Source: a virus
IMG/VR virus record: IMGVR_UViG_3300031673_000290
Location: 1-32,967 of that record
Length of the DNA: 32,967 nucleotides
Direction: 5' to 3' (one strand)
Part shown: piece by piece, positions 1 through 7,353 of the stretch
Layout of the letters: each line of letters opens with the position of its first letter
How positions within the stretch are numbered: the first letter of the stretch is position 1
Made by a program: the position numbers and the translations under genes
Notes under the pieces: generated by a model
What the model saw: the letters and a program-made list of their open reading frames with translations, nothing else
Told to the model about the DNA's origin: nothing
Databases searched by the model: none

Positions 1-2
1 AT

Positions 3-281
3 AAGTTGTGTATTTTGGATGACGTTCCTACTTTAGTAGATTACAAGACTGGAAAGAAATTCTATAGAAGTATGTTTTATCAAGGAGCATCTTATAAAAA
101 GCTCGTTCAAGAAAACAAACTTGGCAAGGTGAAAGATGTTATGGTTTTGAGATTTGGCAGAAAACCCGAAGAAGGTTTTGAAGTTTGGAAAGCTACCAAA
201 GAAGAAATGAAACTTGCTTGGCAGGTATTTTTAGCTGCCTTGAAGTTATACAAGAAAATAAATGTATTTGAAAAAATGTAA
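3..281 (+). CDS. PD-(D/E)XK nuclease, C-terminal fragment
   Basis: The gene enters from the left edge, so its start and N-terminal half are missing; the first TTG at 6 is just an internal codon. The visible part opens with LDDVPTLVDYKTGKK: a hydrophobic strand ending in D-Y-K, which fits the D/E-x-K part of the PD-(D/E)XK nuclease core, followed by a Q-x-x-x-Y helix (QGASYKKL), as in RecB- and Cas4-like exonucleases. Such enzymes process DNA ends in recombination or replication. The next functional gene downstream is an OB-fold ssDNA-binding-like protein, which fits a replication/recombination module. The subfamily cannot be fixed without the N-terminus. Confidence 0.65.
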   Translation, partial: KLCILDDVPTLVDYKTGKKFYRSMFYQGASYKKLVQENKLGKVKDVMVLRFGRKPEEGFEVWKATKEEMKLAWQVFLAALKLYKKINVFEKM

Positions 282-282
282 A

Positions 283-297
283 GTTTCTCTGCGAAAC
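283..297. repeat. dispersed GTTTC/GAAAC palindrome, copy 1
   Basis: GTTTCTCTGCGAAAC: a 5-bp stem (GTTTC/GAAAC) with a 5-nt loop. It lies just 3' of the nuclease stop codon and directly 5' of the poly-G ribosome binding site of the next gene. Exact copies occur at 7532-7546 and 8461-8475, with variants elsewhere. Confidence 0.8.
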
Positions 298-315
298 AAA
301 GGGGGGGGAAATGAA

Positions 316-522
316 ATGGCTTTAAAAGATTGGGTAACCAACCCACAAGTAGAAGAATTAAAAGAAGAAATTGACGATTTAAAAAAAGAAAATGCTGAAC
401 TAAAAGAAACGATAAAAAACTTAAGAGTTGAAGGCGATGAATACCAAAAAAAGTTAGACAACATAGACTTTCGGGTAATGAATATACAAGATTTAATTAA
501 ACAAATAAGAGAAATGGTTTAA
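316..522 (+). CDS. small coiled-coil protein
   Basis: This 68-residue protein is almost entirely one amphipathic, Glu/Lys-rich helix with heptad spacing (VEELKEEIDDLKKENAELK), typical of a dimeric coiled coil. The ATG at 316 was chosen because a run of eight G lies about 7 nt upstream; an in-frame ATG at 262 would overlap the preceding gene and read through the palindrome at 283-297. Its function is unknown. A second, shorter coiled-coil protein is encoded at 926-1075, so the two could pair, but nothing in the sequence proves it. Confidence 0.75.
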   Translation: MALKDWVTNPQVEELKEEIDDLKKENAELKETIKNLRVEGDEYQKKLDNIDFRVMNIQDLIKQIREMV

Positions 523-535
523 AGGGGGTAAAAAA

Positions 536-922
536 GTGAATAAGATACCGTATTTTGAAACGAAGGTAGTGAAGGTGAAGAAGGAAAAGAAAGAATCTTA
601 TATAGGCAAAAAATATGCTTTATATACCGAATGTAAGTTTTGCGGAGAACCTATATATCACGAATGTAAGAAAACAAATATTGTCAACGGCGAAAATCTC
701 GACAAGATAAAGTTTCCGTGTTTCTGTAGTTATGGAAATAATAGATTGGGGATGATAACTTCTGGCACTCCCACCTATGAAAATTATGAATATATACTTC
801 ACAATATTGGTTCTCAAAGTGGATGTTCGGCGTTGACACGTAGCGGTTCTTTGGGTGGTTTAATTAAAAACCAAAATATCCACATCCTAAAAGGCAAAAT
901 AATATTATTTGAGGAGGAATAG
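536..922 (+). CDS. hypothetical protein with Cys/His cluster
   Basis: 128 residues from a GTG start 7 nt after an AAAGGGGG site. Residues around 33-44 read CKFCGEPIYHEC, and further cysteines follow in FPCFCSYG, so a small zinc-binding fold is likely. The N-terminus is lysine-rich and the C-terminal third contains Gly/Ser-rich turns. I do not recognise the family. It sits in the same tight + strand operon as the coiled-coil proteins on both sides. Confidence 0.65.
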   Translation: MNKIPYFETKVVKVKKEKKESYIGKKYALYTECKFCGEPIYHECKKTNIVNGENLDKIKFPCFCSYGNNRLGMITSGTPTYENYEYILHNIGSQSGCSALTRSGSLGGLIKNQNIHILKGKIILFEEE

Positions 923-925
923 ATT

Positions 926-1075
926 ATGGGACAGTTGGAAGATAAAATAGAAGATTTACAAGATGAGAATACGACATTAAGAGAAGTGAGAGATGATCTA
1001 ATGGATGAGAACGAAAGATTAAGAAAAGAGATTGAATGGCTTAAGAGAAGTATAAAGGAAGAATTAGGAAATTAA
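926..1075 (+). CDS. small coiled-coil protein (49 aa)
   Basis: Short gene with a strong GAGGAGG site 8 nt before the ATG. The product is a single charged helix with leucine heptads (MGQLEDKIEDLQDENTTLRE and onward), similar in style to the 68-residue protein at 316-522. Only 3 nt separate it from the preceding stop codon. Function unknown; a structural adaptor or oligomerisation peptide is possible. Confidence 0.7.
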   Translation: MGQLEDKIEDLQDENTTLREVRDDLMDENERLRKEIEWLKRSIKEELGN

Positions 1076-1095
1076 AAATAAAGGAGGTGAATTAA

Positions 1096-2286
1096 TTGAA
1101 AATAGTTGATGTTAAGAAATTAGATGACGGTGTCAATGGAATTACCATTGAGGGGAAAATTATTAAAACACCGGGAAATCCGAGAGATAGCCAATACGGT
1201 TGGTCGCAAATGGTTGTTCTTAAAGACGATACAGGTGAAATGAGTTCTTGGATTAACATTGAGAGTGCAGAAGATGCTTATAAGGTAGGACAGTATATCA
1301 AAGTTCAAGGTAAGGTCAGCAAATATGTAAAAGGGGGTAAGCCTGGTATCTCTCTTAATAATGGAAAGGTAATAGATGAGATTATACGGAGAGGAGATGG
1401 AGAAGAATATGAAGAAGAAAAAGATAAAGAAGAATCGGTAAAGATAAAAGATGTTTCGCAGGAGAAACAGAAACCTATGGAGAAAACTGGGGAGAAACCT
1501 ATGGAGAAAGAATATACCAATAATGATTACTGGCACGATAAAACCTTACGAGAAATCGAAAACAATAAATGTATCGTAAGAGAGTGTGCTATAAAAGCGT
1601 CTACCGAGTTAATGGTGGCAAAGTATATAAACGAAGAAGCAGATTTTTTTGAACTTGCAGATAAGATAGTAGATTACATCTATGACAAAAAAATAACAAG
1701 TGAAGCCATAACCAAAGAGCTTGGTGGCACAGCGGAAGAAGAGAAACCCAAAGAAAATCCCTATTTACCAGAAGGTTATAAAGAAGAAGTAGAAAAAGCA
1801 CAACGTATCGCTAAAGCTCAAGAAATCGCTAATCCTAATATGGCTACAAAACCACAAAAAGATATGGTAGAAAAAATAATCAAGTCAAGATACATCACTG
1901 AAAAAGAAGTTAAAAATATAGGTGATTTGAACACTCTCACAAAAGTAAACGCCAACAAATACATATCTTACTGGTTTGGAAATGACGGAACAATGGGAGA
2001 ACGAGACAAGAGAGAATTAGAAGCTCAAGAAAAAGAAGGAAGTCCATTTATTACCGAAAAAGAACCAATAGAGAAAGTCGATAAAAATGATGATTCTTCC
2101 CTATCAAAAGACTTACTAATCGAGAAAATTAACAAATTGAGAAAAGAAAATGCTTTGGAAGATGACGCAAAATTCACAAAGGAACTCGGATGTAATGCAA
2201 AGTTTAATCTCTGGACTGAAAAGGAACTAACCAAGTTGAAAGAAAGGTTGGAGATCTACAAACCGCCTTGGGTAACGGAGAAATGA
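1096..2286 (+). CDS. OB-fold single-stranded DNA-binding-like protein
   Basis: 396 residues from a TTG start; AAGGAGGTG at 1081-1088 lies at good spacing, and the GTG nearer the site is followed at once by a stop. Residues 1-95 look like an OB-fold of the RPA/tRNA-anti type: ITIEGKIIK, then GWSQMVVLKDDTGEMSSWI, then VGQYIKVQGKVSKY. A Glu/Lys-rich linker follows with a repeated KPMEK peptide around residues 132-140. A helical module near residues 240-300 (ATKPQKDMVEKIIKSRYI) resembles the C-terminal helical domains seen on phage annealing and ssDNA-binding proteins, and a last Lys-rich helical segment ends the protein. A role in replication or recombination is inferred. Confidence 0.7.
   Translation: MKIVDVKKLDDGVNGITIEGKIIKTPGNPRDSQYGWSQMVVLKDDTGEMSSWINIESAEDAYKVGQYIKVQGKVSKYVKGGKPGISLNNGKVIDEIIRRGDGEEYEEEKDKEESVKIKDVSQEKQKPMEKTGEKPMEKEYTNNDYWHDKTLREIENNKCIVRECAIKASTELMVAKYINEEADFFELADKIVDYIYDKKITSEAITKELGGTAEEEKPKENPYLPEGYKEEVEKAQRIAKAQEIANPNMATKPQKDMVEKIIKSRYITEKEVKNIGDLNTLTKVNANKYISYWFGNDGTMGERDKRELEAQEKEGSPFITEKEPIEKVDKNDDSSLSKDLLIEKINKLRKENALEDDAKFTKELGCNAKFNLWTEKELTKLKERLEIYKPPWVTEK
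1453..1468. repeat. dispersed GTTTC/GAAAC palindrome, copy 2 (intragenic)
   Basis: GTTTCGCAGGAGAAAC, 16 nt, inside the linker of the OB-fold gene, encoding part of VSQEKQ. It is the reverse complement of the 32781-32796 copy. Confidence 0.7.
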
Positions 2287-2432
2287 AAAAAATAGAGAAA
2301 AAAATAGACGATTGTAGGAATTGTCAGTGGTTCGAGAAAGCAAATTATATTAATTTTTGTAACACTAAATGGGGTGTTATTACTTTAAAAAAGGGGTTAT
2401 ATTTTAAATGTCCTTCGTGGGTGAAGAAATGA
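2283..2432 (+). CDS. small CxxC protein
   Basis: 49 residues; ATG overlaps the previous stop codon (ATGA). It carries CRNCQWF, then FCNTKW, then KCPSW: four cysteines and aromatic residues in the spacing typical of small phage zinc-binding proteins. The same C..CxWF...C...CPxW layout recurs at 2429-2575 and more loosely at 26888-27073. Function unknown. Confidence 0.6.
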   Translation: MKKIEKKIDDCRNCQWFEKANYINFCNTKWGVITLKKGLYFKCPSWVKK

Positions 2433-2575
2433 ATAATGAATGTCCTATAATCTGTGGAACGTGTGAATTTTACAATAGCGATACTTGCTTTTGTGATAAG
2501 CACCCAGAATACGGAGAGTTAGTTGAGCAAGATACATGTAGTGATTGGAGTGAAGATGATACCATTCCCGAATAA
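2429..2575 (+). CDS. small Cys-rich protein
   Basis: 48 residues, again starting in an ATGA overlap with the gene before it. Cysteines at CPIICGTCEF, DTCFCD and QDTCSDW suggest zinc binding. The acidic C-terminus (WSEDDTIPE) overlaps the start of the methyltransferase gene. It looks like a paralogue in style of the 2283-2432 protein. Function unknown. Confidence 0.6.
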   Translation: MNNECPIICGTCEFYNSDTCFCDKHPEYGELVEQDTCSDWSEDDTIPE

Positions 2576-3125
2576 GAAATATCAAATAATCTATGCTGAC
2601 CCGCCGTGGGAATATAAAGAAAGTGGCAGTGGCAATAGGGTTGTTAGCTCAAAATATCCCACTATGAATATTGAAGATATTAAAAACCTACCAGTAAACA
2701 ATATATGTGGCGATAATTGTATTTTGTGGTTATGGGTTACTTTCCCACGATTAGAACAAGGATTAGAGGTTATAAGAGCATGGGGTTTTAAATATTATGG
2801 GTTAGGTTTTGACTGGGTTAAAACGACCAAAGATAATAATCTTGCTTGGGGTATGGGATATTACACAAGACAAAATACAGAAGTATGTTTGATAGGTGTA
2901 AAACAAAATAGGATAAAACCAAAGGTAAGAAATGTCTTATCTGTAATTCAATCCCCACGAATGGAACACAGTAAAAAGCCAAAGATTATAAGAGATAAAA
3001 TTGTCGCTATCTGTGGAGACCTACCACGTATAGAATTATTTGCTAGACCACCTAAAGACTTACTCTTTGAAGATGAGAGTTATAAGGGTTGGGATGTATG
3101 GGGGGATGAATGTGAACAAATATAA
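2556..3125 (+). CDS. MT-A70 family adenine-N6 methyltransferase
   Basis: 189 residues. The catalytic DPPW tetrad of the MT-A70 family is at residues 15-18 (IIYADPPWEY), and the end shows the usual LPRIELFARPP ... GWDVWGDE region. Members transfer methyl from S-adenosylmethionine to adenine N6 in DNA or RNA; in phages this often protects the genome from host restriction. The ATG at 2556 follows a GGAG site 5 nt upstream; an open frame extends to a TTG at 2523 but would overlap the preceding gene further. A second methyltransferase-like gene lies at 6089. Target sequence cannot be inferred. Confidence 0.9.
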   Translation: MIPFPNKKYQIIYADPPWEYKESGSGNRVVSSKYPTMNIEDIKNLPVNNICGDNCILWLWVTFPRLEQGLEVIRAWGFKYYGLGFDWVKTTKDNNLAWGMGYYTRQNTEVCLIGVKQNRIKPKVRNVLSVIQSPRMEHSKKPKIIRDKIVAICGDLPRIELFARPPKDLLFEDESYKGWDVWGDECEQI

Positions 3126-3384
3126 CGAAATCGAATTTGATCCCGAACTCTGGGAGTTCTTCGGAATAGATGACGACATTAGAAACGCATGGGATAAGCA
3201 TTTTGGTGAAATAAATGTAAGCCAATGTTTGGTAAGTTTAAGAGAATATCTTAAAAAACGCCCAGATTATCAAGAGAAAATAGACGAATACTATGGCGGA
3301 AATTGGGCAATATTTATATATGATGCTCTTGAAAGAAATGAGAAATGGAGGAAAGAGAATGAGAAAAAGAACGCAACTACCTAA
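3106..3384 (+). CDS. hypothetical acidic protein
   Basis: 92 residues if the ATG at 3106 is used, 90 if the GTG at 3112 is used; the GGGGGG run ending at 3105 sits at better spacing for the GTG. The protein is rich in Glu, Asp and aromatic residues (FDPELWEFFGIDDDIRNAW) and ends in a charged helix. No known domain recognised. It overlaps both neighbours, so it is translated as part of the methyltransferase operon. Confidence 0.6.
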   Translation: MNVNKYNEIEFDPELWEFFGIDDDIRNAWDKHFGEINVSQCLVSLREYLKKRPDYQEKIDEYYGGNWAIFIYDALERNEKWRKENEKKNATT

Positions 3385-3685
3385 AGAATTAATCGATGAC
3401 TTTAAGAATAATGTAAAAATTAGAGACCTCTCTCGTAAATATGAGTTATCTCCTCAAGTTATAAGAAATCAACTTATAAACATGAAATTAGAGGAAAAAA
3501 CCACATGGGGTGGTGCTGGAAGAGGGGGTGGCAGAAAGAAAAAACCACAAAACAATGAACTTGAAAGAATACGAGAAAGAAATGCAAAGATGAGTTTTAC
3601 TAAACAACCGGAAGGAACAAAGGCTAATCCACGTTTTAACGAATGTCGAAAATATAATAACGACTTTTACTCGGGGGGATTTTAA
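3359..3685 (+). CDS. small helix-turn-helix protein
   Basis: 108 residues from the ATG at 3359, which has GGAGG 7 nt upstream; further upstream in-frame starts lie deep in the previous gene. Residues 8-40 (LIDDFKNNVKIRDLSRKYEL then SPQVIRNQLINM) look like a homeodomain/resolvase-type HTH. A Gly/Arg/Lys-rich stretch follows (GGAGRGGGRKKK), likely to touch nucleic acid. Probably DNA-binding; whether it regulates or serves replication is unknown. Confidence 0.6.
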   Translation: MRKRTQLPKELIDDFKNNVKIRDLSRKYELSPQVIRNQLINMKLEEKTTWGGAGRGGGRKKKPQNNELERIRERNAKMSFTKQPEGTKANPRFNECRKYNNDFYSGGF

Positions 3686-4321
3686 ATGTATAAATATCCT
3701 AAAATAGAGACTCTTTTCAAGAGAGATGAAAATTTCAAAATAACTAATGAGATTCGACTACCTGAATTTGAGAATATCAAACAATGGTTAATTACTGAAA
3801 AGATAGATGGGACTAATATAAGAATCATATTTAATAGGGAAGAAGGTTATCTCGTGTTTAGAGGTAGAACAGATAATGCACAAATGCCAACTTTTTTATA
3901 CGAAGCGTTACTGAAGATGTTTTCGATAGAGAAATTTATAGAAATATTCCCCGATGCCAAAGAAGTTTGTCTCTACGGTGAAGGTTATGGGGCAAGGATA
4001 CAAAAAGGTGGCGGTAACTACAATAAAGGCAATTCGTTTAGGTTATTCGATGTTTGGATTGATGGCTGGTGGTTGGAGTGGGATAGCGTTGAGGAAATTG
4101 CAGGAAAATTGGGGATAGGAACTGTGCCAGTCTGGGGATTAATGTCCCCCGAAACAGCAATAACGTATGTAAAAGGCACACCACATTTTTCATCGATAGC
4201 AGAAGAAGAAAATGGTAAGTTTATAACAGCAGAAGGTATTGTGGCAAGGGCTTATCCAATGCTCTTATTCCGAAATGGCACACCTGTTAAATTTAAGCTA
4301 AAGGTTAAAGATTATGAATAA
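3686..4321 (+). CDS. RNA ligase (nucleotidyltransferase superfamily)
   Basis: 211 residues, starting directly after the preceding stop codon. Motif I, with the lysine that forms the AMP adduct, is EKIDGTN (Lys39). Motif III-like YGEGYGARI, motif IIIa-like FRLFDVWIDGWW, motif IV AEGIVAR and motif V KFKLKVKDY follow in the right order. This matches the Rnl2/DRB0094-type RNA ligase core, short because no large C-terminal domain is present. Such enzymes seal RNA nicks, in phages often tRNAs cut by host defence. The tRNA and tRNA-like RNA at 12253-12434 are plausible but unproven substrates. Confidence 0.85.
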   Translation: MYKYPKIETLFKRDENFKITNEIRLPEFENIKQWLITEKIDGTNIRIIFNREEGYLVFRGRTDNAQMPTFLYEALLKMFSIEKFIEIFPDAKEVCLYGEGYGARIQKGGGNYNKGNSFRLFDVWIDGWWLEWDSVEEIAGKLGIGTVPVWGLMSPETAITYVKGTPHFSSIAEEENGKFITAEGIVARAYPMLLFRNGTPVKFKLKVKDYE

Positions 4322-4397
4322 ACACTTAATCATACCATTAATAGGATTAATATGTCTTATTGTGGGAGTTATTAGTTTAATAAGGAGGTTATTATGA
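4314..4397 (+). CDS. tiny single-pass membrane peptide (27 aa)
   Basis: ATG at 4314 lies inside the end of the ligase gene, and the peptide is one hydrophobic stretch (LIIPLIGLICLIVGVISL) with basic ends. Its stop overlaps the next start (ATGA). The upstream ribosome site is weak (AAAGG), so translation would depend on coupling to the ligase gene. Similar tiny membrane peptides occur at 5457, 7724 (- strand) and 10407. Confidence 0.4.
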   Translation: MNKHLIIPLIGLICLIVGVISLIRRLL

Positions 4398-4639
4398 ATA
4401 CGAAAGAAGCGATAAAATATTTAGATGAGTTACAAGATGAAAATTTCGAGCTTCAAGAGGAATACAACAACAAAAGAATATTAGAAGTTATCGACCTACT
4501 CAAGGAAGGTGAAGTATACCGTCAGATGATAGCTAAAATGAAAAATGAAAAATATGATGTCTGGATTTCTTTACCTGGAAGTTTTACTAATCTGCCTGAC
4601 TTTGTGAGGGACGTAGAAAGGGAGGTGACGGGAGAATGA
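4394..4639 (+). CDS. hypothetical protein
   Basis: 81 residues with a strong AAGGAGG site before the ATG. The first half is helical and acidic (AIKYLDELQDENFELQEEY); the second half has a compact WISLPGSFTNLPDFV segment. Not recognised. The stop overlaps the next start. Confidence 0.65.
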   Translation: MNTKEAIKYLDELQDENFELQEEYNNKRILEVIDLLKEGEVYRQMIAKMKNEKYDVWISLPGSFTNLPDFVRDVEREVTGE

Positions 4640-5043
4640 ATAATAATATGAGTCAAGAAGAATTTTTATTAGCACTTAATAAAGAAGGATTATTAATATA
4701 TGGAACTACTTGGTTAGAGAATTTTAAACGTTTACAGGAACTAAAGAAGTATAAAGAGATGTGGGGGGAAATTACCGATTTAGCTGCTAAGACTTGGCAG
4801 ATGTGGGAGGAATTTAAGAAAAAATATAGTGATGATAGTCTTACTACTTTTGATAATATTGGCTATGTTACTCACCGAGTAGAAAATTTTATGGATGAGT
4901 TTGAGCAAAAATACTTCCCGAAGCCAGAAAGTAAATATGGAAGAATAAATAATATATTAGAACAATTAACCCCTCCTGGAGCGGTAATCGATATAAAAGA
5001 ATTAAAGAATTTGCTTATAGAATTAAGAGATGAGAATGTTTAA
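4636..5043 (+). CDS. hypothetical helical protein
   Basis: 135 residues, start in an ATGA overlap with GGGAGGTGACGGGAG upstream; an alternative ATG is at 4648. The sequence is rich in Trp, Lys and Glu (MWGEITDLAAKTWQMWEEF) and predicted mostly helical. No known family recognised. Operon position between RNA ligase and HNH nuclease suggests nucleic-acid metabolism, but this is weak. Confidence 0.65.
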   Translation: MNNNMSQEEFLLALNKEGLLIYGTTWLENFKRLQELKKYKEMWGEITDLAAKTWQMWEEFKKKYSDDSLTTFDNIGYVTHRVENFMDEFEQKYFPKPESKYGRINNILEQLTPPGAVIDIKELKNLLIELRDENV

Positions 5044-5464
5044 AAAAGGTAAATGGCGTAAGGCAGTAAAGAAAGCAAAGACTGAAAGAAAGAAGCTCCG
5101 AGACCAACTCGATAAACTCTGGGCTGAACTTGTTAAACAACGGGCAGATAACGTCTGTGAGTATAAAACTTGTAACAAAGTAGATTACTTAAATAGTCAT
5201 CATATATTTGGAAGAAGTAACTTATCTGTTCGCTGGGATTTAGACAATGGGGCTTGTCTTTGTCCCGGACATCATACCTTTAATAATTACTCTGCTCATA
5301 AAGCTCCTATCTGGTTTATTGAATGGATAAAAAAGAAACGTGGTATTGAGTGGTATGAGGATTTAAAAGTAAAAGCAAATGAAGTAAAGAAATGGACTAT
5401 CGAAGAATTAAAAGCATTAGTCGAGGAATTTAAGAGGGAGATAAGGGAGATTCAATATGAATAG
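5030..5464 (+). CDS. HNH endonuclease
   Basis: 144 residues. The N-terminal 40 residues form a basic helix. The nuclease core has Cys43 and Cys48, the HH pair at 57-58 (NSHHIFGRSN), a central WDLDNG stretch, then CLCPGHHTFNN (Cys76, Cys78, His81, His82). That is the beta-beta-alpha-metal HNH layout with an extra zinc knuckle. It overlaps the upstream gene by 14 nt. In this operon it may act as a replication/recombination nuclease or a free-standing homing enzyme; a second, different HNH protein is at 15037. Confidence 0.85.
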   Translation: MRMFKKGKWRKAVKKAKTERKKLRDQLDKLWAELVKQRADNVCEYKTCNKVDYLNSHHIFGRSNLSVRWDLDNGACLCPGHHTFNNYSAHKAPIWFIEWIKKKRGIEWYEDLKVKANEVKKWTIEELKALVEEFKREIREIQYE

Positions 5465-5606
5465 AATATTTAGTTTAGTATGTGAGTTTTGTTTCTGTAT
5501 ATATTTTTTATGTCTTATACTTTTAAAAAATCCTATTAGTCATCAAGATATTACTATTCTTATCGCTTTAGGATTTTATTCTATCATTAATTCTGTAAGG
5601 AGATAA
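5457..5606 (+). CDS. small two-span membrane protein (49 aa)
   Basis: ATG at 5457 overlaps the end of the HNH gene and follows an AGGGAG site. Two hydrophobic stretches (FCFCIYFLCLILL and ITILIALGFYSII) are split by a short polar loop. It resembles small phage membrane proteins, including holin-like ones, but no lysin neighbours it, so no function is assigned. Confidence 0.55.
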   Translation: MNRIFSLVCEFCFCIYFLCLILLKNPISHQDITILIALGFYSIINSVRR

Positions 5607-5609
5607 ATA

Positions 5610-6092
5610 GTGAATGAAATAACTGAACCAGTCACAGTAGAAGAAGCTCAAGCAAGTTACCGATTAACTCTCCGAATTACAATGGAGATTAAAAAGAACC
5701 TTTGGGACTTAGCTAAGGTCTTAAAAGATTGTCGGGATAGGAAACTGTATAAGTTTTACAACGATAACTTTGAGGAATATTTAGCTAACCCCGAAATAGG
5801 TTTATCGAGATTTTTTATTTATAAGATAATCCGTAACTTAGAGGTCTGGGTAGAAGAGTATAATGTTTCGCAAGAGAAACTTCACGATATAGACCAAGAG
5901 AAATTGTATATTGTAGGAACTATGATTACCGACCAGAAATGTAAACCCGAAGAAGTAGAAGAGAGATTAGAACAAGCAAGAACTCTTTCGAGGTCAGATG
6001 TAAAGCAATTAAAAAGCGGTCATGAATATGAGCCAAGATATAAGATGGTAACGTGTCCTTCTTGTGCGACAGAATTTAAGGTGATGTTATGA
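5610..6092 (+). CDS. hypothetical protein with C-terminal zinc ribbon
   Basis: 160 residues from a GTG start with AAGGAG upstream. The N-terminal region (NLWDLAKVLKDCRDRKLYKF, then FEEYLANPEIGLSR) resembles phage and plasmid proteins of the DUF3102/KorB-like group that sense or bind DNA. The C-terminus contains CPSCATEF, half of a zinc ribbon. Long acidic helices lie between. The stop overlaps the methyltransferase-like start (ATGA). Function unknown. Confidence 0.65.
   Translation: MNEITEPVTVEEAQASYRLTLRITMEIKKNLWDLAKVLKDCRDRKLYKFYNDNFEEYLANPEIGLSRFFIYKIIRNLEVWVEEYNVSQEKLHDIDQEKLYIVGTMITDQKCKPEEVEERLEQARTLSRSDVKQLKSGHEYEPRYKMVTCPSCATEFKVML
5865..5880. repeat. dispersed GTTTC/GAAAC palindrome, copy 3 (intragenic)
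   Basis: GTTTCGCAAGAGAAAC, 16 nt, within the gene at 5610-6092, encoding part of VSQEKL, nearly the same peptide as copy 2 in the OB-fold gene although the proteins are unrelated. Confidence 0.7.
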
Positions 6093-6640
6093 AAATAATA
6101 CTTGATTTATGCGGAGGCACAGGAGCATGGAGTAAACCATATAAAGAGGCGGGTTATGATGTAAGGTTAATTACTTTGCCTGATAATGATGTCAGAACTT
6201 ATATACCGCCTGATAATGTTTATGGCATATTAACAGCCCCGCCTTGTACTATGTTTTCAGTAGCAAGAACAACAGCTAAAACACCGAGAGATATTAAAGG
6301 TGCTTTATCAGTTGTAGACGCTTGTTTAAGAATAATTATAATATCTAAACCTAAATTTTGGGCTTTAGAAAATCCGAGAGGTTATTTAAGAAAATATTTA
6401 GGCAAACCGAAGATAACAATCCAACCGTATTGGTTTGGTGATAATTATTCAAAGCATACTGATTTATGGGGTGATTTTAATATACCAGAATTTTCACCTA
6501 TTAGATTAACACCAGAAGAAGTTACACAAGCAAGAAATCATTCCCGGAAACTACCAAAAATATTAGGGTTAACGCAAGCTGATAAAAGAGCAATAACGCC
6601 GCAAGGTTTTGCAAAAGCATTTTACGAAGTCAATAAATAA
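6089..6640 (+). CDS. C5-cytosine methyltransferase-like protein
   Basis: 183 residues. Motif I for S-adenosylmethionine binding is DLCGGTGAWS (residues 6-15). Motif IV, with the nucleophilic cysteine, is APPC (Cys53), and motif VI is ENP at 94-96. A QPYWFGDNYSKHTDLWG region follows. This is shorter than classical Dcm-type enzymes, with little room for a target-recognition domain, but similar compact versions are common in phages. Likely modifies phage DNA with the MT-A70 enzyme at 2556. It could also act on a modified-base precursor; the sequence does not decide. Confidence 0.75.
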   Translation: MKIILDLCGGTGAWSKPYKEAGYDVRLITLPDNDVRTYIPPDNVYGILTAPPCTMFSVARTTAKTPRDIKGALSVVDACLRIIIISKPKFWALENPRGYLRKYLGKPKITIQPYWFGDNYSKHTDLWGDFNIPEFSPIRLTPEEVTQARNHSRKLPKILGLTQADKRAITPQGFAKAFYEVNK

Positions 6641-6652
6641 TGGAGGAACATA

Positions 6653-6808
6653 ATGAAGAAAATAAAAAAAGAAACAATAGAAGAATCAATGAAAAGAATA
6701 CATGAACAAGATTATATGTGTAGTGAATTTGTACCATCATATTTTGATGAGGAAGCATTGCCAGGAGTTAAGGATTTCAAGTTGAAAGAAAAAAATGAGG
6801 GCAGATAA
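6653..6808 (+). CDS. hypothetical small protein (51 aa)
   Basis: A TGGAGG site 7 nt before the ATG supports this 51-residue gene. It is charged, with a basic N-terminal helix and an acidic middle (FVPSYFDEEALPGVK). No domain recognised. Confidence 0.6.
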   Translation: MKKIKKETIEESMKRIHEQDYMCSEFVPSYFDEEALPGVKDFKLKEKNEGR

Positions 6809-6825
6809 ATAAATAAGGAGTAAAT

Positions 6826-7116
6826 ATGAGTTTACCTTTAGGGTTTAAATATTTGAATAATATGGCGCTCTATCTTTTTACTAGTCTAAGAGAAGCATAC
6901 ATCGAAGATTACGGAATAAATCTTGAAATTCGTTATGATAGAGTTGATCAGACCTTGTATAAAGTAAGGATATTTTGTCTTGATTGCGCTACTTTTAAAA
7001 CTTGTAAAGGTAAATTCTGGAAAGCCTGTCCGAATAGGGCAAAGGCGATGAAAATAATAAGGGGAAGTCCACTCAAATCAAATGGAAAGGAGGAATTAGA
7101 TGATACTAACCAATGA
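6826..7116 (+). CDS. hypothetical Cys-containing protein
   Basis: 96 residues with AAGGAG before the ATG. A four-cysteine cluster (FCLDCATFKTC then KACPNR) near residues 50-70 suggests a zinc knuckle. The first half is a mixed alpha/beta stretch. It overlaps the next gene by 17 nt. Not recognised. Confidence 0.6.
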   Translation: MSLPLGFKYLNNMALYLFTSLREAYIEDYGINLEIRYDRVDQTLYKVRIFCLDCATFKTCKGKFWKACPNRAKAMKIIRGSPLKSNGKEELDDTNQ

Positions 7117-7327
7117 AGATAGAATAGTCAAATCATTAGAAACCATAGCAAGTTGTATGGTCAAATCAAATGAGATGGCAGGAGAGGCATTAAAAAAGAG
7201 TAATGAATTGCACCGGGCAAATATGGCAATGATGAAGGAAAGTCAAATTAAAATAGAGCATATCCCATTTAAGATTGAATTAAATAAAGAACAAGAAGAA
7301 ATACTTGAAGGTTTAGACGGGACATAA
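7100..7327 (+). CDS. hypothetical helical protein, last gene of the left operon
   Basis: 75 residues; GGAAAGGAGG precedes the ATG. Methionine- and lysine-rich helix (MAGEALKKSNELHRANMAMM) with an acidic tail. Unknown function. It ends 4 nt before the terminator hairpin at 7332. Confidence 0.65.
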   Translation: MILTNEDRIVKSLETIASCMVKSNEMAGEALKKSNELHRANMAMMKESQIKIEHIPFKIELNKEQEEILEGLDGT

Positions 7328-7331
7328 AAAA

Positions 7332-7353
7332 AAGGGGAGTTTAACCTCCCCTT
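7332..7353. terminator. convergent (bidirectional) terminator
   Basis: AAGGGGAG / CTCCCCTT, 8-bp perfect stem with a 6-nt loop, lying between the rightward operon and the leftward block. The + strand has a long A run just before the stem, which reads as a T run after the stem on the - strand, so the intrinsic terminator is strongest leftward. The stem overlaps the stop codon of the last leftward gene. Confidence 0.85.

Noticed and set aside
1120-1536. Leftward 138-residue Phe/Ile-rich open frame
   Set aside because: Shadow of the OB-fold gene; its composition mirrors the antisense of Glu/Lys codons and there is no promoter or ribosome site.
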